A program made the translations under genes and the position numbers. Of a stretch of DNA of 64,000 nucleotides, positions 23,217 to 36,210 are shown one piece after another; position 1 is the stretch's first letter; every line of letters starts with the position of its first letter. The notes under the pieces are model-generated. The model had not been told where the DNA came from. It made no database searches and saw only the letters and a list, made by a program, of their open reading frames with translations. Source of the DNA: Helicoverpa zea (Eukaryota > Arthropoda > Insecta > Lepidoptera > Noctuidae); NCBI RefSeq assembly GCF_022581195.2, contig NC_061461.1, positions 5,146,001 to 5,210,000 on the forward strand, read 5' to 3'.

Positions 23217-26200
23217 AGCTAAAATTTATTTCAAATTAATCCTGTTGTTATATGTTCAAAGCACCTACTCTGTGTTCGAAACAGTTTAACCGTTAGTGGC
23301 TGTTAAGTGGTCATGATTGCAAATCCTGAGCCGTTGAACTATTGCAGCGAACTTCTAGTGCAAGCAAATTAAGCTTAGTTAGAACGGCTAAAAGGAATAT
23401 TAGCTATACGTAGGTAGCTATTTGCATTAGGTATTAGGTCTTATTTAAAAGAAAGTGTGTACATAGGGATATAATTTTGATGGTTAAGTAGTAAATAATA
23501 ATAATAACCGAACTAGTGATATTTTGGTGGAACAAATGATTTCAATAAGAGATTCAACATTTAAAAAGAAAAGTAGCAACGTCTTTTTGACACTGAAGAT
23601 AAAATTAGGCCTTATAATCAAGAAATGGGTTTAAACGAAAATAAAAAAACATACAATCAAGGCACTCCAGTGTAAGCATTCAACACAGTAACTGACATTC
23701 GATTAACTATCTTGACTTGCATTGCAAACGAAAACAAAAGTAACGACGGTATAATAAACTTTAATGTAATGCAATCAAAATAAATGATTCCGATTGATAC
23801 GATAGTCTGGTTTACATCATTGTACAAGCACTTAGCTTAATACTGATGTTTTTTCCTTCCTTTATTTTCAGATGAGAAACGAAAAAAGGAAAAATGGTTG
23901 GATATAGTGTAGGTACCTACATATCTGCATATAAAAGATAGGTAGGTACTACTCGTATTGTGCTTGGTAAACAAAAGAAAATAATATATGAAAACACTGG
24001 AAACAAATATGCTGGATGGCTTTTGACTCCCAATAAGGTAACCCTTGGGATAACCCCTGGATTATGTTCATTCATCTCCATGCGTCCAAATACGGGTAAT
24101 TTATCACGCGATGTCACGGAGACAGAACAATAAACATACTTTCGGAACCCGGACAGCGAATCTACCGGAGCCACAGATGGAACCTGCTTGTCGATAAATC
24201 CATACAGTACGCAAACCTGTTTTCAAACCGAAAGGAAACGGTTAAATCTGCAAACTTATCCGAACATCCTCACATCAAAACTATAATTAGAAACGATTCA
24301 CATCCACACCAGACTTTAATTCAAACCCATTTATTTCCTTATTTATACTCTTATTCCTTCTTTTACACTTGTTATACGTAGCTCACGTACAGATAATACT
24401 ACAATGAGGCATACAAATTATCGCTTGTGCCGACGTCTCGCGCGTTACAGTCTAAATCGGCGAGTGTGTACGAACATTAGCAAGTAAACTCAATCTTATT
24501 GATAAGCGTTGAAGGTTGAATATTAAAATTTCAAGGTCGGTTATTGAAGACCTTCTCACTTTCACCATAGGGTCAGTGGTCGGCGAATAACTCGCTAAGA
24601 CATGATCATGACTTGTGAGCTTATACTCCACACCTCGTTACGTGTTAACAGGCACATTCGCTCACGACGCGATATTTATCCGAAGAACTTCAAAACACCC
24701 CGGCCCAACTGCATTCATGTCGAAATGTTGTAATGGGACCTACGTGATAGGGTAAGGGGAATGATTTTGTTATAATAAATTGATGTATTTTGGAAAGCTT
24801 GCTTGATTTTGTTAGAACCTTAAATTATTGCATGTTTTTGGATAAGAGACCATCAACTTTTATACTTTTGCACAATTTATACTTTGAACAAGGTAGCTAG
24901 ATATTTTTATATCACTGCATATTACTCTAAATCTATCGTGTATAAAAATATTATTTGTAGCAAAATCTTTGATGTTATAAATTCAATATTGATAAACAAT
25001 TCAAATGTTTCCGGCGGTGCTGTAAAAATTGCTTCACTTTTATAGATGACATTAACGATACACATCAGTCACATGTTTTCCTTCAAGTCGTGAGCAAGAC
25101 CTTGGTTTTGAAACCTCATTTCAGATGTAGGTTACTTTGAAGTAGATTTACTATGCGTTTTAGCTCGAACTTCGACGAACACTACGGTACTGATAATTTA
25201 TTAAGTTCATGAAATGTTTATTTCACATAGATTGATGTGTAAACATGTAACTTTGATAATTTGCGTTTTACTAGAGAACGAGTTTCTTCAACGGAAGTAA
25301 TAATAAAATCTTCTGTTTTCATAAACAATTTTAATAAGCTCGTTCTTGGAACTGGCGAAGTGCGAAGAAAAGTTTAAATATGATAGCACTGTTTATGTTT
25401 GTTCAGTGCGGCTGTGGAGTTTTCATTTTACTTTGTAACTCCAATATACCTACTAATGGACGACCAATGTTAGAATTCTCCATGCGCAGAATTTAACGCT
25501 AAAAGACGAAGTTCCTTAGATATTATCGTTGGAAAAAATATTAATATAAAAGTAAAGTTTAAAAACATTTATACTTAGTCTAGTGAGTGGGTGTGGGAAG
25601 AAATTCTCCCGACTGTGATGTGGATGTGGCATACCATGCATCACTTTGAAACCGTAGTCTATGTCTGGTAGGTAGTGTATGTGCGACATATTCGCCTATT
25701 TGCAAGATTTGTTCAATTCAAGTTATTTCCTTAGTTTAAAATGAAGTATTTTTTTTTAAATATTAATTTGTGTTTTTGTATATTATCTCATTCTGATAAT
25801 CATATCCACAAACAAAGACTAATGAACTATGGAACTGACCCACGCAGTTACGTTAGTGTTTAGAAAAACAATTTTAACTCGTCGACCCATTCATAACTCA
25901 AAACAAAAGCTCTAACTGAGCTATAAAGGTTAGATGATACGTCATTCATGACCATGGAATAAAAACGTGAAAATTCCCCGTTCCTTTTTATTCGTGTTTC
26001 CCTGTCAGATTGACACAATGATCGACATGTTCACAAAACATCGTTCCTCGCTAGCTTTTAACCTCGTTCACTCGTTTGGTTCCCGACTTAGAAACGTTTG
26101 TTACAATACGTTCCGTTGCCCATTGTCGACTTTGATCTACTGTTATTAAATCGCAGCGCATCCTGTCCAATTTGTGTACCTATTCATTTTCCTCGGCATT

Positions 26201-29091
26201 CCACTGGGCTTGTATTTCAATACAAACATTTTAGCTTTGTTCTAACGTACGCCGTTGATTTGAATGGAAAGAGATTATTGAAATTGACACATGCTACCCA
26301 TTTTCATTTTCTTACCTATTATCATTTACGTTCTTACATTCTTCTTCGTTCTTCTTCGTTCTTATATTCCAAGTATTCTATTTAAACTACCCTTGTTGTA
26401 TTGGAAAACAAACAGCGAAATGTTATAAATCATGTGACCTTTAAGTTTGATACCAACTACGCCAACTTAGAGCTGAATAAATTATATCTCAATTTTCCTT
26501 TTCCAAAAATAGTACTGGGTAACGTTCTTACCCTAGACGGCAAAGGTCCAAAGACTACTAAAATATTTCACAAATAAAACAGGACTACAGGGATATCAAT
26601 CTTCAATATGCTGCCTAAACCCTCCAAGAGGATGATAAACGGGCCTTTATGTTTCGCGCGCGCCGTAATTTTACTGTTCTATAAATGAAGATAAGATTGC
26701 TTGGACCTTCATTTATCCGCCGACGTTCACGCCAGCACTCGTTATGTTTTTATTTTCAAGAGATTGATCACCTAAATGAAACTGTTGGTCTATAACGCTC
26801 TTTAGAGCTATCTTGGATACTAGCTTACGTGTTTCAACGGACTAAGTCCCGTGTGGTTAGCAATTTAGCTTAATACATCACGGAAAGTTCACCGGAGTTC
26901 AAAGAGTGGATGTTAGATGTATTGGCTTGAAATTTTATAACTATACGGCTTGGGTATATCGGCTAAAAGATTAAGCATGTTATTTTGATTGATTGGAATT
27001 TGGAATAATATTTGCACAGCATCAAAACTCTCTGCTTGGTAAGGAACTTAGAAATTTATTTGTTTTAACAAAAGTGAAAGTCGACTCAACTGGAACAATT
27101 CTACACGATTGACCTAATTGGCAAACTATTAATCAATTAACTAAATATTGTTTCAACGGAGATACGAAACTAGAGTAAATAAACTGTTAGAGCTTTCAAC
27201 GAAATTATTGAAAGTAAACAAGTCTAGGTAAGTACCAAACCACTCAATGCTAAAATCATTGAAGAACAATTGAACATCGAGTCTTGACATGACACTCCCA
27301 GGAGTTCAATTAATTAGTAGGCATAGTGCATTGACACACTTGCGATATTGCAAGTGCCTTAACTAATATTTCATGATTAATCTGAAGAGTGAGGCTTCCA
27401 AGTCGTCCTGTGGGATGAACGCAAACGCTGATGAAACGCCGAGGTCAGAAACAGTTAGAATGTACGTAGAACATATGAACTGTATGTGAGCATAAATCAA
27501 CTCAGCACTGTGAATTTATTAGGTTTGAGTTAGGAGATCGGGCGTTAATGTTTATGTATGAAAGTGATGCAAAACCTGGTATGGATTATGTAATGAATAT
27601 TTATTTAAACTAGAGTGTTCATAAACTGGCGTTTAATGGCAACAGCACATTTGAATGCATAAACGATGTAGAAGTTATGAGTGAAGATAAGAGTCCTGGT
27701 TGGTAAAAATTCAAATCAATCATTTTCTATTGTTTGACTTCTAATACTGGCTCCTAAATCTCTTTCGCTCATTACTTGTGTCCAATATCATATGATCGTT
27801 CACTGTACGTCCGGAGCTTGTTATCTACCGTCTTGCGGGATTCCCTCGGCCTTCATTACAATTTTCGTCTACTATTACATACGGATAATAAACAAAATCC
27901 AATCGCCCTATGGAAACGACTCTTTAATGAGGGGAACGATATTGCTCCAGCCAGCAGTTTCATGTTATGGATTTACGAGGAAGAAGCCCATTATAGTGCA
28001 ATATGATGCAATTTGGAGTTACACTTGAAGAGCCGAGTGGTTGCGCTTACTGGAATATATAAAGAATTATATTTAACTTTTTCAATATTATAAAAATAAA
28101 AGCACAGAGTTAGAAAGTTTTTTTTTGCTTGGCTGGTTACTATGTTTGTGACATTTGTGTCCAACGACATGTAACTTTCTTGCGGTACAACTCTGTTGGT
28201 TTTTCCCAACGAAATTACAGCATAACAGTTGCCTTTATTAATTTTGCGTGTGTACACTCATTATCCAACTCCCCGAATTTTAATTACAAGCTAATTTGCG
28301 CTTTCTCATGTACAAATTTCATTACAACATTGGCTTCGTTTGTTTTTGAGGCCGCAACTCGGTCACATTAGGCGAGCTCGTAGATTCTTAGAAAGCAATG
28401 ATGATAAAGTTTGGGAAGAGCATCAAAGTCACAATTTCCGTGTTAATTCACAAGAGATTATCTCTCTAAGTCTGTAAAGTTTAGAAATTCTCGGCTAACA
28501 TGTTGCGAGGAGGAAGTTTGGTGGATTGAGGCGAATCCCCGCGCTGATGAGCAAGTACGCAACTGAATACCGACTTCCTGTTGTGCACATTGGATGTGTG
28601 TAGATACGGTCTTTAGTTTGCAACTCGATTTAGGATTTGTACGTTACCATAATGATGATGGTAGCAGAATAATTATTTGAAAGTTAGGTCGTTAGCAATA
28701 TTGGATAAAAATTATAATTAAAATGGAATTTAAAAGGTGAATTATAAACGGCATAATATTATATTTATATTCTGAAATACTTTTAATGTGAAAGTATGCT
28801 AATAAAGCTTTTCTCTCAATAATAATATACATACCAATTCAAAAAATAAATGCAAATCATAACAGTCAATGACTTAAAAATAAGAACGAAAGAAACAAAA
28901 AATAAACGAATAAACATAACAAAAGCGTATCCACATTACTATTCATAATAAAGCAACATGATACAGCAGAGGGCAAGAAGCAACGCAAGGTGAGGTTGAA
29001 ATATTGCTTGCAGAGGTAAGTACACGCTGTGTGAATACTTCATGTTTGTTCAAAAACATTTACTTCGTATCACTACTAGATATATTTACAC
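23217..29091. other. Long non-coding stretch
   Basis: No supported exon or named repeat. ORFs in this stretch (23917-24174, 25967-26385, 27776-28371) lack recognisable motifs and overlap one another in several frames, as expected by chance. Confidence 0.4.
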
Positions 29092-29600
29092 TAGAAAGAA
29101 GAAAGAAAGAAGAAAGAAAGAAAAACCATTTATTTGACACACAAATGACGCAAGAAACAAACACACACAGATACAAATAAATAAATCAAGGGACAATACA
29201 AAAAGAAGAACAAAAAGAAAAGCGCTGCAGCTGCGTCATTCATGTGTGAAAAGGGGCAGCGCTCAGCATAAATGCTGTGTCTCGCACACGCAGGCACGAG
29301 ACAACAGCGCTGGTTTTCAGCGCTGACCCAACACATGACTTTGCCTCTCGGTACTATACAATCCTGACGCCGTTTCGGCACGAATAAAGTAAATAAATAA
29401 ATTTATATATATATGTAATAAGTAATAAGTAAAACAACAGAAACAATAAAAATTAACGAACAATAGTACATTAGATAAAAAAAACAATGAATATAAAACA
29501 AACCATAGACAAAACAAAACGAGAATATCAAGACAAAATACATAGACAAAAACAGGTGAATAATAAAAAAAAAGAAAAGTTGAACAGAGCGCTACAGACC
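29092..29600 (-). mobile_element. 3' part of a non-LTR retroposon with GAAA-type tail
   Basis: Read on the minus strand, the segment carries GCCGAAACGGCGTCAGGATT, then AAAGTCATGTGTTGGGTCAG, repeated GCGCTG words, TGTGTGTCAAATAAATGG (AATAAA at 29134-29129) and a TTTC-rich tail (29093-29125). A poly(A) signal followed by a simple-repeat tail is typical of LINE/SINE 3' ends, and this sequence resembles one seen in other Lepidoptera. The 5' limit near 29600 is a guess. ORFs inside it read hydrophobic low-complexity sequence and are not genes. Confidence 0.5.
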
Positions 29601-29607
29601 AGACCAT

Positions 29608-32600
29608 AGACAGCGCGGCAAGTGAAAAGTGTCACTACCTTCAAGAATGCGCCGACTAACTGGAAATGTGAAACGCTTTGTAATTACATAACTGTGGGCG
29701 CTGCAGTTTTCTCTATTCCGAAAACGCAAAACCATAATTACACTAAATTAATTCTACTGTTATGCACCGCGATGCTAGTTGCAGGCTTGTCGTACTCACG
29801 CTAGACTTATTTAATTATGTGCCACACACTACTCTAATAAAAATAAAACTCTCGCGTTGAATTTCTATAAAAAATCTTACCCGTAACGTTGTTAAATATA
29901 ACGTGTGACATCATTAATAAAACGAAGATTCAAATAATATTTCAAAACCTGTGTCGACAATCAAATAAATCGTAACCCAACCTCCGCTAGGGGAGCTCCC
30001 AAAGTAATATGACAGTCGTATTAATGCGCCCAGTGATTTAGATATCGATAACAAGCCACAATAAAAACTTGAAACGTCGCGCCAAACGAAACTTTAGAGG
30101 CAAAAGTTTAATGAGAAAAAAAAACAACATCCGATTCTCGAACCCACACAAGAAGTTTATTACGCACTTGACATAATAAAGATTAGGGGCCATATTTGTA
30201 ATTAATGAAATCAGTTTCCATTTAAATAAACGTCGTGTGTAATCAAATTGGGCTCAGGCGGCGCAACCGGTGCTTTTGACATACAATAATCGAACTATAA
30301 AATCGAGGGTTTATCTCAAATATTATCTTTATCGCTCAAGATTGACAGATGTTCTATTCGATTGATGTGTGGTAATGCAAACTGCTATTAATTTATCGCC
30401 AAGTTTAATGACCTGAGCGACGTTTTCCCGATCGTAATGTTCGTATTGATCGGTAACAGTTTAAATGGCTGTAACTGTTTTACGATAGATTTACTTTGAC
30501 ATTGTTTAAAGGCAATATTCCTGTTTTATTGTAGCTACTTAAATTCCCATTGAAAAGCTTGGCTAGCTTCAAGTATCGGACATTGTTACATGGGCTGCTG
30601 TTTGTATGAAATTTGTATGTAGTTTTTTTTTTTTTTTATCTTTCACAATTGAAGTGATTTGTTTTCATTATTTTAAACACGATCATGATTAGCTACTTCC
30701 AATGTCTCCAGTATCCAAACGCCAAGAATTTTAAGGTTTACGACGGATTATAAAAATAATAGGACAGCGATTTTCATCCTTATCTCTAGGAGGTAGATTC
30801 GAAATCAGATTAATGTGGTAGTAAAATATAAACTTTTTTATAAATCAATGGTTATTTTGTGATGTGGCGGGAGAGCCTCAGGCTTTTAGATGTTATCAGT
30901 GGCCACCGGTAATGAGACTTGGTGTTAGTCGGATGGAAACAGAGGGACATGTATTTTTAATTCCTATTTTCGAAGGTAAAGACATGGGGAAGATCTCGAA
31001 TATAATGATGCGGGGGACGGTAGGGAAATAAATTTTGGAGACGATAATTTGTGTTACAAGTTTTTACTCAGTAGGTAATAAAGAAGAGTTTTAACGAGTA
31101 AAATGAAAAAAATAATAATAGTAATAACCAATTTTCGCTCGATTGTGTAGAAAGTACAGCAATAGAATACTTACTCTTACGACATGAAAGTATGGAACGC
31201 GTCGAAAAATAAGTTGATCCAATTAGACGAGACACACATTAGGTTGCATTAGCATTCGATTACATCGCACCGATTACTCTCCGCAAGTATCGATCTTGAT
31301 AAGTCACTAATTAAAGAATGAGCCGTTCGTAACGCTCCAATGATACGTCATTTTGTAATCGAGAACTCGATGCTTGTTCAATCGGTTAAATGGATTGATT
31401 CGGACTACCTCTATAATTAGCATTTTCGGTATCAATTCCTATAAGCGCTTGTTATTATTATATTAAACATGCATATTTCCGAAAATATAAATCCTTAAAA
31501 TTATCTAGAAATATTCGTATCATTTCAATATCAAATTCAATGAAATACCAATGCATTTGCTGAAAACGAATGTAATTTTTACTGCTTATAAGTAGTTTTC
31601 ACAGAAAAACAGAAATCGTATTTAGTCCATATATTTGAACCATTTTATGGAATCTGGAACATTTTGACACGAAATAATAGCTCCGTTATTGATAATGTAA
31701 AATAAAAATACATTAGCTACGAATTAATAATTCAGAACAAAACCACACAACTCATAGGTGTATCAATTAAACGATTGACGAGCAAACAAAATGAATTACA
31801 AAGTATTGCCTGCATGAGATTGCACAGTTTGTGACTCAAAAACAAACAAGCATGAGTTATGAGACAAAACATCACAAAGTCACAAGAACAAATACAAAAA
31901 CACGTGCCAAGCTGTAATGCAGAAAATAATTAATTTCAGCACTGCCTAACCTCGATACAATTAATTTAGTTTTAATTTTCCTACGGCGTACCCGTGGAAA
32001 ACTACCAGCTACCCGCAACCGCTCACAGCTGTTACATGACGTCATTATTAAATGCTTTTCAAGAACAGGTGTTATTAACGAGGGTGAACATTTAATTAAT
32101 GAACACCAGAGCTAGTTTCTTGTACGGATGATAGTTTAATATTGTTGGTACCGTATGTGATGGAGACACTGTTTTTGCACGGTTTTGGGTATTGAGAGCA
32201 AATAACGTACCTACTTGCTTGTAAGATTTTAGTCTGTAATTAATTTAAGCTCCTCGTTTTGACAAGGGGTTGGCAAATACCAATACGGTAGCTTGTAATG
32301 TCGACGATACTGTTTCAACTTAGAACAGTTTCAATAGGATGGGTACTTGCTAAGTAAATTGTTACAAAGGTATAAAAAAAAAAAAAAAAAAAACAGAATG
32401 CTCCATTTCTTGCTTTCATGAAAAAATTATAAATTTGTATTTTTCTGTTTGATTGTGTTCAGTATTATAACACTTGTACCTACCTACCTACCTACTATTT
32501 GTTAAACATGAGATTTAAATAAAGAACTTTATAATAGCAAAGTTTTTAACCTAGCGAGATTATTTAAATCGACTTCGGTCTTCTTCGTGATCAAAGTTGT

Positions 32601-35600
32601 CAAAAATTTAAATAAACTGCGTTTGATTGTCATTTATTCAGCAATTACGAAACAAATCATAAATAGTTTGAAAGTTCTTCAATGTAATTTGAAGAACAGA
32701 ATATTCAATTAACTTTATTCAAAAATAATCTAAAGTTTGTCTTGAAAATAGATCATTCATGTTTAACAAAACCGAAAAAACAATTATGGCTGTAAAACAG
32801 AGACATTTTTATTAATGGGTTCATACGATTGAATACTTATTTGCATGTTTGTGGAAGGGCAGACTGGTTTCTAGAAAAGTTGCAGAAGGATTTATTTCCT
32901 TTAAAAAATCATCATAAAAAAAATATATAAAAATTTATTTCATTAAATACTACTACGAATGTTTTTGAACTGCAAACAAAATCTCATTCCCGTCAAAACG
33001 GCAAAATTAATTTCGCGAATTATGAGCGCACTCTGATATCACGTATGCAAAACTAAATTAATAATGAACTAAAGCCCGCTCAACTATCTAGACCATTACT
33101 CAACTTCCTATGTTTGAGTATCCATTGAGTAAAGATCAAGCAAAGTAACGAGAAATGCCCAAAGGCTATATTGTCGAGCCTGATACTCTGTGAAAGTAAT
33201 TTCATAACATGATGGCAGTAAAAAGAAAAACTGAGTCTATGGCCTATAAGAACTTTTTGCTGAAATAGCTCCTTAAGACGTTTATATTGCAAAAAGGTTG
33301 TATTACTGATGAAGATGATAATAGTAAAAAAGTTGGTTTACACTACATCGCAAAAAAAGTAGTTTAGAAAAAACTAGAATTGTAGTGGTTCAACCACTGG
33401 CTTCTGGTTTGTATAAGTTCAGTCTTTAGATAATATATATTATTGAGTGAATAAGCTCAAGCTTTGAGTAGGCTTGGCCTCATAGCATGAATAATTTTCA
33501 TTGTATGAAATTGTAATAAAACTGTCAAGCATTGAATTATTAATACATTTTTATGTGACAGATTTTTTGATTTGCTCCCAATCCCAAAGTCACTTTACGT
33601 CCATCAATAATACACAATCTTCATTTTAGTGCGCACAAAAGCATAAATAACAAGCATTTATTATTAAAATAGGTACCTTATCCCTGTAACATAAACAAAC
33701 GAGGCCCTCATTTCCATTTTTTCCATTTGTCTGTTCTATAAATGATATCGAACTGACCAGCCACGATTCGTACGTAAATATTCCTTTGCAAAACGCAAAT
33801 TTCTCGGAAACGTCGTTTCTACGAAATAAGTCACCAGAAATCATGACTGTGTACTGGCACGTTTAAACAGGGGCCCTAACAAGCCATGTAGAGCCTAATG
33901 ATCAGTTGGTGAAATATCTTGATGTATTTAATTGGATTTCGTTATGTCTCAAAAGTGCCAGTGTTTGCAGGTGTACTCCGCACGGAATATAGATGGCTTG
34001 TGATTTATGTTGAGGTCATAGAGTTGGTGATACTAGATACGCCTGTGATTGTGATGTTTATCTACTGAACATTAAAGAAGTTCCCAATGACAATTAATAA
34101 CGATGTCTCTTCTAGTTAATAGAAATAACAAGAAATGGCAAACAATGCTTGTAGCTGAAATCTTGCGCTATAACGTGTTTGTTCCTTCACTTTTCTTTGC
34201 ATTCTAGGGCCGCGGTTACTCTTTTCCAGAAATAATTAAGTAACCGTAATTAGTGTAGTTGCAAAGTATCAGTCATCTTTGAATTCAGTATATTTTTATA
34301 TGGTTTTTGATTAATTATCATGAATAATTTTGAATAATTATCATGTTTTTACAGCTACGCTCACTAACAAACCATTTCGTAGTATAACACTTCCCGTAAA
34401 ACATAATTCTTTGACATAAAAGGAGGAATGAGTGCATCTCAAGCGCAGATCGCGCGACGTGGGAGGCTAGGCTTAAGCTACATCGTTTCAATATTGTTTA
34501 TAACACCTAAACGCCCAGTTTTCCATTATTTATAGGATAGGAAAATATGCTAACAACAACGTAGTATTTAGAATAGACGGTGGGATCTCAAGGGTAGGAG
34601 ATTTTTTTTTATTTGGATGTCTAGACGGTAAAGTCTTGTATTTATTTTTAGACACAAATTTTTACATGTTTTCCAAGAAACTTCAGAGACGAGGACTAAT
34701 GAAGGATATAAATATTATGTGTACATTTAAAGGAAAACATTTTTAAAATACCTAGATACTAAATTATAAAGGTGTTTTGTGTTGTTTTTTTAATGAATCA
34801 ATTTTATTTACAAAGATCCAATCAAGATATCAGACTATACCTCACCCCATATCTATTCATTTGCAAAACAAACGACAAGCAATCCCATCACTCTTAGTCC
34901 TAATAAAAAAAAAATCTTAACTACCTTAGCCGCCGACACAAACCTACGTAAAACACCGCCGCTTGGCGACCATCAATAAATAAAAATAGCGGCTGTAGCA
35001 TATTGCCTTATACGACGAAAGAGCCCCCTTGTCACTTGGCACGGTACTTAAATCAGCTGCCAATGCACTGCCAATGCACCTGTGGAAACGTCGATTATGC
35101 AAATGGTAGGCTCTTTTAACTAAACACCGCGCGGTGTTGCAAAATGTTCGATTCAAAAATTCTTTTCGTTTTTTTTCGTCCAACTTTCGTTTCCACTGTT
35201 TTTATTTTCCGTAAGTCGTAAAATGCGTCAATTAGGCTACGTGCGCGGGTAAATTGCATTTTAATTGTTTTCAATTTAAGTGACCGAAATGTTACGATTC
35301 TTTACGAATGGCATTGTTATGTTGTAAAACTAAACTCCTTTTGGGTATTTGACATTAAAATAAGTAGAATGGAATAATGTAAATGAAGCTATATAATCAA
35401 ACCGAAATTATATGGAGTGAACTCGAAATTAAGTAGAAATTAACAACGATTCCAGTACTCGCCAAATATTATAATTAGGTATTAAGGTAATTTTATTCCG
35501 AGGAAATTTTCGATAACGTAATTGGCACACGATTCGTTTGAACGCCAATTGAATGGAGAGCGGTCCCAAGGGAAATGCAGAATCGTGGCGATATAGATTC

Positions 35601-36060
35601 TGTTCTACTTTTTGTTACCACTATCCACTTATTTCAAAACCCCAAAAAAAGGATTTAAAAATGTTAAACTAAATTAAAAAAAAATACAAACATCCGAATT
35701 GTGATCCACCTTCTTGGGAAGTCGGTTACAAAAGTGCTTTATTATATTTCCTGGAATTATCATTATCCATTACTTTTAATTTCACTGTAATTAAGTAGCA
35801 TATAATCTATTTTACCACATTCTGTACCATCTAATTCAGTTCACATAATAGTCTAGCTATTAGCGAAAAATAATAGCAATCGTATGAGCATTAAATTGCA
35901 CGGAATGCACTGTTTAAATGACCCAAATTAACTTTAAATGCACTGTATTTTATACTGTCTATTTACTTTATTATAATGATCATGCGTTATATAAGCAGTT
36001 CCATCTATGTTTACGGCCAGTCATTTAATTTATAGAGAAGTGCCATTAGATTCGTATTTA
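29608..36060. other. Long non-coding stretch
   Basis: No supported exon. It contains a run of A (about 32372-32391), CTAC repeats (32478-32497), a perfect CRE-like TGACGTCA at 32037-32044, and at 35700-35729 a decayed end of the fold-back MITE family (CTTGGGAAGTCGGTTA). ORFs at 29622-29804, 33080-33292, 33626-33844 and 34944-35183 show no domains. Confidence 0.4.
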
Positions 36061-36079
36061 AGTTATATTGCTTTGATCA

Positions 36080-36210
36080 TCCTTTTTTATTGGTAAGCAT
36101 AGCATAATATAAGTGCATAGCATAAGTGTAAAAGTGATTTTATGTCCAACTTGCAAAATAAACGATTTCATTTCATTTCATTTCATTTCATTTCATTTCA
36201 TTTCATTTCA
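36080..36210 (+). mobile_element. Retroposon 3' end with (TTTCA)9 tail
   Basis: GTCCAACTTGCAAAATAAAC leads straight into nine perfect TTTCA units (36166-36210). A short 3' region with AATAAA and a pentanucleotide tail is characteristic of RTE/CR1-type LINE or SINE ends. The 5' boundary is unclear, and no target duplication was identified. Confidence 0.4.
36166..36210 (+). repeat. (TTTCA)9 microsatellite
   Basis: Nine uninterrupted pentanucleotide units, likely the tail of the retroposon just upstream. Confidence 0.9.

Noticed and set aside
29130..29607. Two overlapping minus-strand ORFs of 83 and 96 codons
   Set aside because: They lie in the 3' part of a retroposon and read low-complexity Phe/Leu/Tyr-rich sequence.
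32360..32400. Run of about 20 A as the tail of a processed pseudogene
   Set aside because: No coding relic, poly(A) signal or target duplication was seen next to it; a simple homopolymer is enough.
35690..35730. Second full copy of the fold-back MITE
   Set aside because: Only one decayed end is present; no opposite inverted end was found within a few hundred bases.
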